Assembly (NCBI GenBank): GCA_023434855.1
Contig: JAEYSJ010000261.1
Coordinates: 1 to 8,972, forward strand
Length of the DNA stretch: 8,972 nt
DNA from: Bacillota bacterium
GTDB lineage: Bacteria; Bacillota_C; Negativicutes; JAEYSJ01
Direction of reading: 5' to 3'
Made by a program: the position numbers and the translations under genes. The notes under the pieces are model-generated. The model was not told the DNA's origin. It did not search any database and was given only the letters and a program-made list of their open reading frames with translations. Below, one piece after another: positions 5,775 to 8,972 of the stretch. The stretch's first letter is position 1, and each line of letters begins with the position of its first letter.

Positions 5775-6132
5775 CTGTCATGGTTTTCATGCCAGAATAG
5801 TTCACTCCTAATTATATTTTAAACCTATTATCAAAACAACATATCATTAGATATATAAATTCAAGAAATCAAGGGGAAATCAAGGTAGAATCCTTCCGTT
5901 ACCTGTCACAAAGATTCGTTATGCCTTTTCACCGTATCTAAATCTTGTAATTAGGCTTTGACAATACCTGGAAGTTGTGCTGGTTTCTTATCACTGTCCC
6001 TATAAACGAGATTGGTCCAATTAGAACACCAATGTGCATCTATTTACTACGGAAAAGATCATCCTCGTTGTTTAGACGATAACGTTCTTTCCACCGTTCT
6101 AGCAGCAATGGGGATTGGGGGAATGGAGCGTG
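5775..6132. other. Intergenic region without a confident gene
   Basis: No complete gene is seen. Visible items are a tandem pair of GAAATCAAGG (5865-5874 and 5876-5885, one helical turn apart), a palindrome ATTGG-T-CCAAT (6011-6021), and two short open stretches on the minus strand. One (about 6040-6123) reads PLLLERWKERYRLNNEDDLF. The other (about 5955-6040, another frame) reads HWCSNWTNLVYRDSDKK. They have protein-like composition, lack a start or ribosome site, and are in different frames, so they may be remains of a decayed gene. The repeats could be upstream activator sites for the promoter at 6133. Confidence 0.3.
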
Positions 6133-6149
6133 TTGGCACGTTTAGTGCA
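6133..6149 (+). promoter_or_regulatory. Sigma-54 (-24/-12) promoter of the DUF1540 gene
   Basis: TTGGCACGTTTAGTGCA carries a perfect TTGGCAC -24 block and a TGCA -12 block with the invariant GG (6135-6136) and GC (6147-6148) correctly spaced. The only weak part is GTGC in place of TTGC. Transcription would start at about 6160, leaving a leader of about 38 nt before the ATG at 6198. Confidence 0.5.
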
Positions 6150-6197
6150 TAAATAAGTTATATATTTACAAAATGAGGACAAAGGTGGGGATAATTA

Positions 6198-6401
6198 ATG
6201 ATTATTGTTACTTCCTTAGTTAAAAAGCCCGGCAGTAAAGAAACTGCCGGGCCGGAAAAAATGTTTTTTTGTGTAGTGAACACCTGCCGTTATAATGACG
6301 GTGAAGGCACCTGTTATTACCAGGGTAATCAACGCGAGATCATTGAAGGACACAAAGACGAAAGTGATATTATTGCAAAATGTATTTTATACGAAGAGTA
6401 A
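6198..6401 (+). CDS. Small four-cysteine protein, DUF1540 family
   Basis: The product is 67 residues, with cysteines at 25, 30, 39 and 62. The spacing Cys-x4-Cys-x8-Cys followed by a distal Cys, and the context CVVNTCRYNDGEGTC, match the DUF1540 pattern of small Firmicute proteins, which presumably bind a metal. The function is unknown. The chosen ATG has AAAGGTGGGG seven bases upstream. An alternative ATG at 6261 gives a 46-residue protein that starts right before the first cysteine, as family members often do, but it lacks a good ribosome site. The stretch between the two starts contains the hairpin at 6227-6252. A -24/-12 promoter precedes the gene. It converges with fapA with 33 bases between stops, and fapA readthrough would be antisense to it. 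Confidence 0.75.
   Translation: MIIVTSLVKKPGSKETAGPEKMFFCVVNTCRYNDGEGTCYYQGNQREIIEGHKDESDIIAKCILYEE
6222..6252 (-). terminator. Intrinsic terminator for fapA, lying inside the opposite-strand DUF1540 frame
   Basis: On the minus strand a perfect 10-bp stem GCCCGGCAGT/ACTGCCGGGC with the loop TTCTTT is followed immediately by five T residues (6226 down to 6222). This is a textbook intrinsic terminator. The only minus-strand gene feeding it is fapA, whose stop is about 180 bases upstream at 6435. On the plus strand the same dyad lacks an adjacent T tract, so it should not stop DUF1540 transcription. Confidence 0.7.
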
Positions 6402-6434
6402 GATTGGCGTAAAATTTAAGAGTGAACGTACAAA

Positions 6435-8672
6435 CTACCGTAACGATGTAAACTTAATTTCGCCTTTCTGGGCATAAAAAGAGATATATTGAAGAGAGTC
6501 ATTTAATGTTTTCACTAACGATCCTATGGCTAATTTCACCCCAGGATAAATGACGCCGTAAACACGTATCCTGCCAGGTTTTAGGGAGTTAAGAATTTCC
6601 TCGATCTTGCTTATGCGCTGCTGCATTTCTTCCATTTGTTCCGGCAGGGCGTTGAATTCAGCTTCATTTTTTTTGTAGCGCTCCTGTTTTTCAGCTTTCA
6701 GTTTTTCAATGCCTTGGGCGCGGATGTAGGCCAGTGACTGCTTCAATTCTTGGTATAATGCCTCAGCTTTTTTACTTTCAATGCGCAGATTATGCAATTC
6801 ATCTTTGAGAAACGGGTTGACCGAAACTTCAAGATCGGTTACGATACTCGACTGATTGCCAACTGTAAAAGCACGAATTTCTTCACCGGCCGATATACGT
6901 CCGCCGCGGACGAGCCCGCGCCGGCCTTCAACAATGACCCTGCAGCCTGCGAATACTGAGCTGTTGAGAATAGCATCGCTGACTATAACTTCCTGGTCGG
7001 CGTAAACTGTGGCATTTTCTATAAAGTTGGTCATCACACATTCCCGTGCTTTAATAACGCTGCGACTCATGCCCTGAATACCCAAATGGACGATAATGCT
7101 GCTGGCTTCCACCGTACCACCGCAGATGGTGCCGGATATTTCGACATTGCCGCCGGCTTTCACATAGAATTCGGGCTGTACTGAGCCATGAACAATGACA
7201 CTACCCTTAAAATCAATATTGCCGGTGGCATAGTCAACATCTCCGTCAATTACAATGACCGGTATGACATTAATACGCTTGTCGAGGAATATTTGCAAAT
7301 GTCCGTGGATAGCGGCATAAAGACGCCAATCATCAACACAAACCACATTTTTGCCTACAGGCATCCGTATGTCTTTGCCCGGTCTGGCCGGGATCGGCAG
7401 ACCAAAAACGTCCGTCCCAGGGGTCCCGGGCGTGGCTGGAATCTTTTCCACTAAAAGCTGTCCTTCCTCAACACAAAGAAATCCATTGATTTCTTTAAAG
7501 TCAACCCGCCCGTCTTCCATTTCCACCGGTCGACCCTGACATTCAGGATCAACATGGAATTTCAGAGATGCATTGCTGCCGTCACAAGGCGGAATACCGC
7601 TAGCACACACAATATCAGAGACTGAGCGCATTTCGGTGACGGAATCGAGAGCTTGTTCATCAATGCCGAAACTAACACCAGCTTCTTTCAATTTGTCAAG
7701 AATTTGCGACTTTGTAACCATAGGAGCATCTATAGGTATGTCCATATCGATTCTGGCTTGCAGGCGATCTCGTCTGACCTTAACACGAATATTGGGACCT
7801 GTCTCAAGCGGCAGTGAATTGACAACTAATACCGGTTTACCGAGAGCCTCTTTAATCACTGTAGCGATGAAATTACCTTCAAAAGCAACAAAATTCTGGT
7901 CAGTCAAATCTTGAATAACCGTGGCTTTCTTTACCGGCTTTCCACCGTTAACTGCAGGCCATACACTAAGATAGACACCGGCATCTGTTGCAACAATTTC
8001 GTAACGGCCGTCCTCCGGCGCCTGGGAATTAACGATTAGTACCGGTTGGCCAATAGCCTCCTTGATCACCGAAGAGATGAAATCACTTTCAAAGGCGACA
8101 AGATTTTGGTTGGTCAAGTCTTGAATAACAGCGGCTTTTTCTACCGGCTTTCCGCCGTTAACTGCTGGCCATACACTGAGAAAAACGCCAGCATCTGTCG
8201 CAATAATTTCATAGCGGCCATCTTGTGGTGGCTGCGAATTAACAATGAGTACCGGTCGACCGATGGCCTCCTTAATCACCTTGGAAATAAAATCACTTTC
8301 AAAAGCGAGAATATTTTGGCTGGTCAAATCCTGAATGATAGTGGCTTTTTCTACCGGCAATCCATTATTGACCGGAGGCCAGACACTAAGATAAACGCCG
8401 GCAAACGTTGCGGTGATATCATACCGGCCGTTTTGCGGCGGCAGCGAATCAACAATGAGTACCGGTTGACCAATGGCTTCCCTGATTACCGTGGAAAGGA
8501 AATCGCTTTCAAAAGCAGAAATATTCCGGGCGGCCAGATCTTGAATAATGGCGGTTTTTTCTACTGGCGCTCCACCGTTGCCTGCCGGCCACACGCTGAG
8601 GTAAACGCCGGCATCAGTAACGGCAATTTCATATCGGCCGTCTTGTGTCACCGGAAAAATTGGTTCATTCAT
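6435..8672 (-). CDS. fapA: FapA/DUF342 protein with four N-terminal 70-residue repeats
   Basis: The product is 745 residues. Residues 11-290 are four tandem repeats of exactly 70 residues, each with DGRYEI near the start, AGVYLSVWP at 21, 91, 161 and 231, and a VIKEAIGQPVLIVNS-like end. From 291 (TGPNIRVKVRRD) the usual FapA N-terminal domain follows to about 470. A right-handed beta-helix of DGDVDY/GSVIVHGSV type covers 475-615, a coiled coil 622-697, and a beta tail ends the protein. No signal peptide or membrane segment is present. DUF342/FapA proteins are linked to flagellar placement and PTS signalling in Vibrio and to polymer-forming, bactofilin-like folds elsewhere; the role here is not shown. 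The frame is open to an ATG at 8804, but AAAGGCGGTGATC just before the ATG at 8672 fixes the start. It is monocistronic and converges with the DUF1540 gene. Confidence 0.88.
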   Translation of the reverse strand: MNEPIFPVTQDGRYEIAVTDAGVYLSVWPAGNGGAPVEKTAIIQDLAARNISAFESDFLSTVIREAIGQPVLIVDSLPPQNGRYDITATFAGVYLSVWPPVNNGLPVEKATIIQDLTSQNILAFESDFISKVIKEAIGRPVLIVNSQPPQDGRYEIIATDAGVFLSVWPAVNGGKPVEKAAVIQDLTNQNLVAFESDFISSVIKEAIGQPVLIVNSQAPEDGRYEIVATDAGVYLSVWPAVNGGKPVKKATVIQDLTDQNFVAFEGNFIATVIKEALGKPVLVVNSLPLETGPNIRVKVRRDRLQARIDMDIPIDAPMVTKSQILDKLKEAGVSFGIDEQALDSVTEMRSVSDIVCASGIPPCDGSNASLKFHVDPECQGRPVEMEDGRVDFKEINGFLCVEEGQLLVEKIPATPGTPGTDVFGLPIPARPGKDIRMPVGKNVVCVDDWRLYAAIHGHLQIFLDKRINVIPVIVIDGDVDYATGNIDFKGSVIVHGSVQPEFYVKAGGNVEISGTICGGTVEASSIIVHLGIQGMSRSVIKARECVMTNFIENATVYADQEVIVSDAILNSSVFAGCRVIVEGRRGLVRGGRISAGEEIRAFTVGNQSSIVTDLEVSVNPFLKDELHNLRIESKKAEALYQELKQSLAYIRAQGIEKLKAEKQERYKKNEAEFNALPEQMEEMQQRISKIEEILNSLKPGRIRVYGVIYPGVKLAIGSLVKTLNDSLQYISFYAQKGEIKFTSLR
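7803..8642 (-). repeat. Four tandem 210-bp repeats within fapA
   Basis: The units are 8433-8642, 8223-8432, 8013-8222 and 7803-8012, in frame and with no length variation. Marker sequences such as ACCGGTTGACC or close variants recur every 210 bp on the plus strand. Units 3 and 4 share VNGGKPV and look most alike, so the array probably grew by recent unequal exchange. Such an array may vary in copy number between strains. Confidence 0.9.
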
Positions 8673-8772
8673 AAGATCACCGCCTTTTTGATAATCGGTG
8701 TTATTATGTAAAATATCCTTGATGGCCAAATAAACTATTGGTTGTATTCCGCTATACCATCCTACGGCTTGC

Positions 8773-8801
8773 ATAGTAAGGCCGTTAAAGTACAATTCCA
8801 A
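8773..8801 (-). promoter_or_regulatory. Candidate sigma-A promoter of fapA with overlapping dyad
   Basis: On the minus strand there is TTGGAA (-35, 8796-8801), a 17-bp spacer and TACTAT (-10, 8773-8778), giving a leader of about 94 nt. A dyad ACGGC/GCCGT (8764-8768 and 8781-8785) brackets the -10 and could be an operator or an early hairpin. Just before the start codon, CACCG can pair with the CGGTG of the ribosome site, which could reduce initiation. Confidence 0.45.
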
Positions 8802-8970
8802 CAAAGTCCGGGCGCATATAATTTGTATATATATAATTTAACATAAAAATAAAGATTCCTGCCAAAATAGAACATAATTTGATATTATTTTCTATATTCT
8901 TGCTAAATATTTCTTTCTCAGCCAAACCGGCAAGTAAATAGCTAGCGCAGCTTTGGGACACGCTAACCAC
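8785..8970 (-). other. Unassigned open frame at the right edge, possible gene end
   Basis: A minus-strand frame runs in from the window edge and ends at 8785. Its first part (SVSQSCASYLLAGLAEKE) has ordinary protein composition. The rest is AT-rich and hydrophobic (ILAGIFIFMLNYIYTNY), which may just be noncoding AT-rich DNA read as protein. I recognise no family. It could be the C-terminus of an upstream gene, ending about 110 bases before fapA, or chance. Confidence 0.2.
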
Positions 8971-8972
8971 GG

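Noticed and set aside
2452..5970. Shared 14-mer TTTGACAATACCTG at about 2445-2458 and 5958-5971
   Set aside because: One 14-base match between two AT-rich intergenic regions in 9 kb is within reach of chance, and nothing else around the copies is shared.
7188..7914. Plus-strand frames of 62-113 codons inside fapA
   Set aside because: They lie fully antisense to the conserved FapA domains and lack ribosome sites.
8046..8711. 221-codon plus-strand open frame
   Set aside because: It is the complement of the fapA repeat array; its own repetition follows from the 210-bp units and it has no independent support.
8850..8866. Third sigma-54 promoter upstream of fapA (TTGGCAGGAATCTTT)
   Set aside because: The -24 part is good but the invariant GC of the -12 element is missing.

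Overview
The window looks like a chromosomal segment of a spore-forming, anaerobic Firmicute, most likely a Negativicute of the Sporomusa/Pelosinus type. This is inferred from a full Spo0A-type regulator, a DUF342/FapA protein, a small DUF1540 protein, a DarB-like CBS protein, Firmicute-style Shine-Dalgarno sequences (AGGGGG, GGAGGGG, AGGCGGTGAT) and two sigma-54 type promoters. No transposase, phage gene, tRNA, rRNA or CRISPR array is visible.

Layout, left to right. (1) Positions 1-2254, minus strand: a two-gene unit. A gamma-glutamylcyclotransferase-like protein lies 29 nt upstream of a molybdopterin oxidoreductase that runs off the left edge. (2) Positions 2474-3038, minus strand: a gene-free stretch with the full architecture of a large structured RNA of about 530 nt. 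It has its own extended -10 promoter, 5' and 3' ends that pair over about 18 bp, a four-fold internal repeat of about 120-127 nt, and an intrinsic terminator. (3) Positions 3118-4074, minus strand: a zinc-dependent phospholipase C-like protein. (4) Positions 4436-5200, plus strand: a Spo0A paralogue whose phosphoacceptor aspartate is a glutamate, preceded by a near-consensus -24/-12 promoter. (5) Positions 5311-5718, minus strand: a two-CBS-domain protein, separated from the Spo0A-like gene by a shared terminator hairpin. (6) Positions 5719-6197: an intergenic stretch that ends in a second -24/-12 promoter. (7) Positions 6198-6401, plus strand: a DUF1540 four-cysteine protein. (8) Positions 6435-8672, minus strand: a FapA/DUF342 protein with four exact 70-residue repeats at its N-terminus. 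Its best terminator lies beyond, and antisense to, the DUF1540 gene. (9) Positions 8673-8972: the fapA leader, promoter and an unassigned open frame.

How the parts may work together: the only clear operon is the cyclotransferase-like/molybdoenzyme pair. The other genes look monocistronic. Regulatory themes stand out more than metabolic ones: a Spo0A-type DNA-binding protein that may not need phosphorylation, under apparent sigma-54 control; a possible second-messenger sensor (CBS pair); a convergent antisense overlap between fapA and the DUF1540 gene; and the large RNA. The RNA is the strongest candidate for something undescribed. I could not match it to a known class from memory, and a covariance-model search would decide whether it is new.
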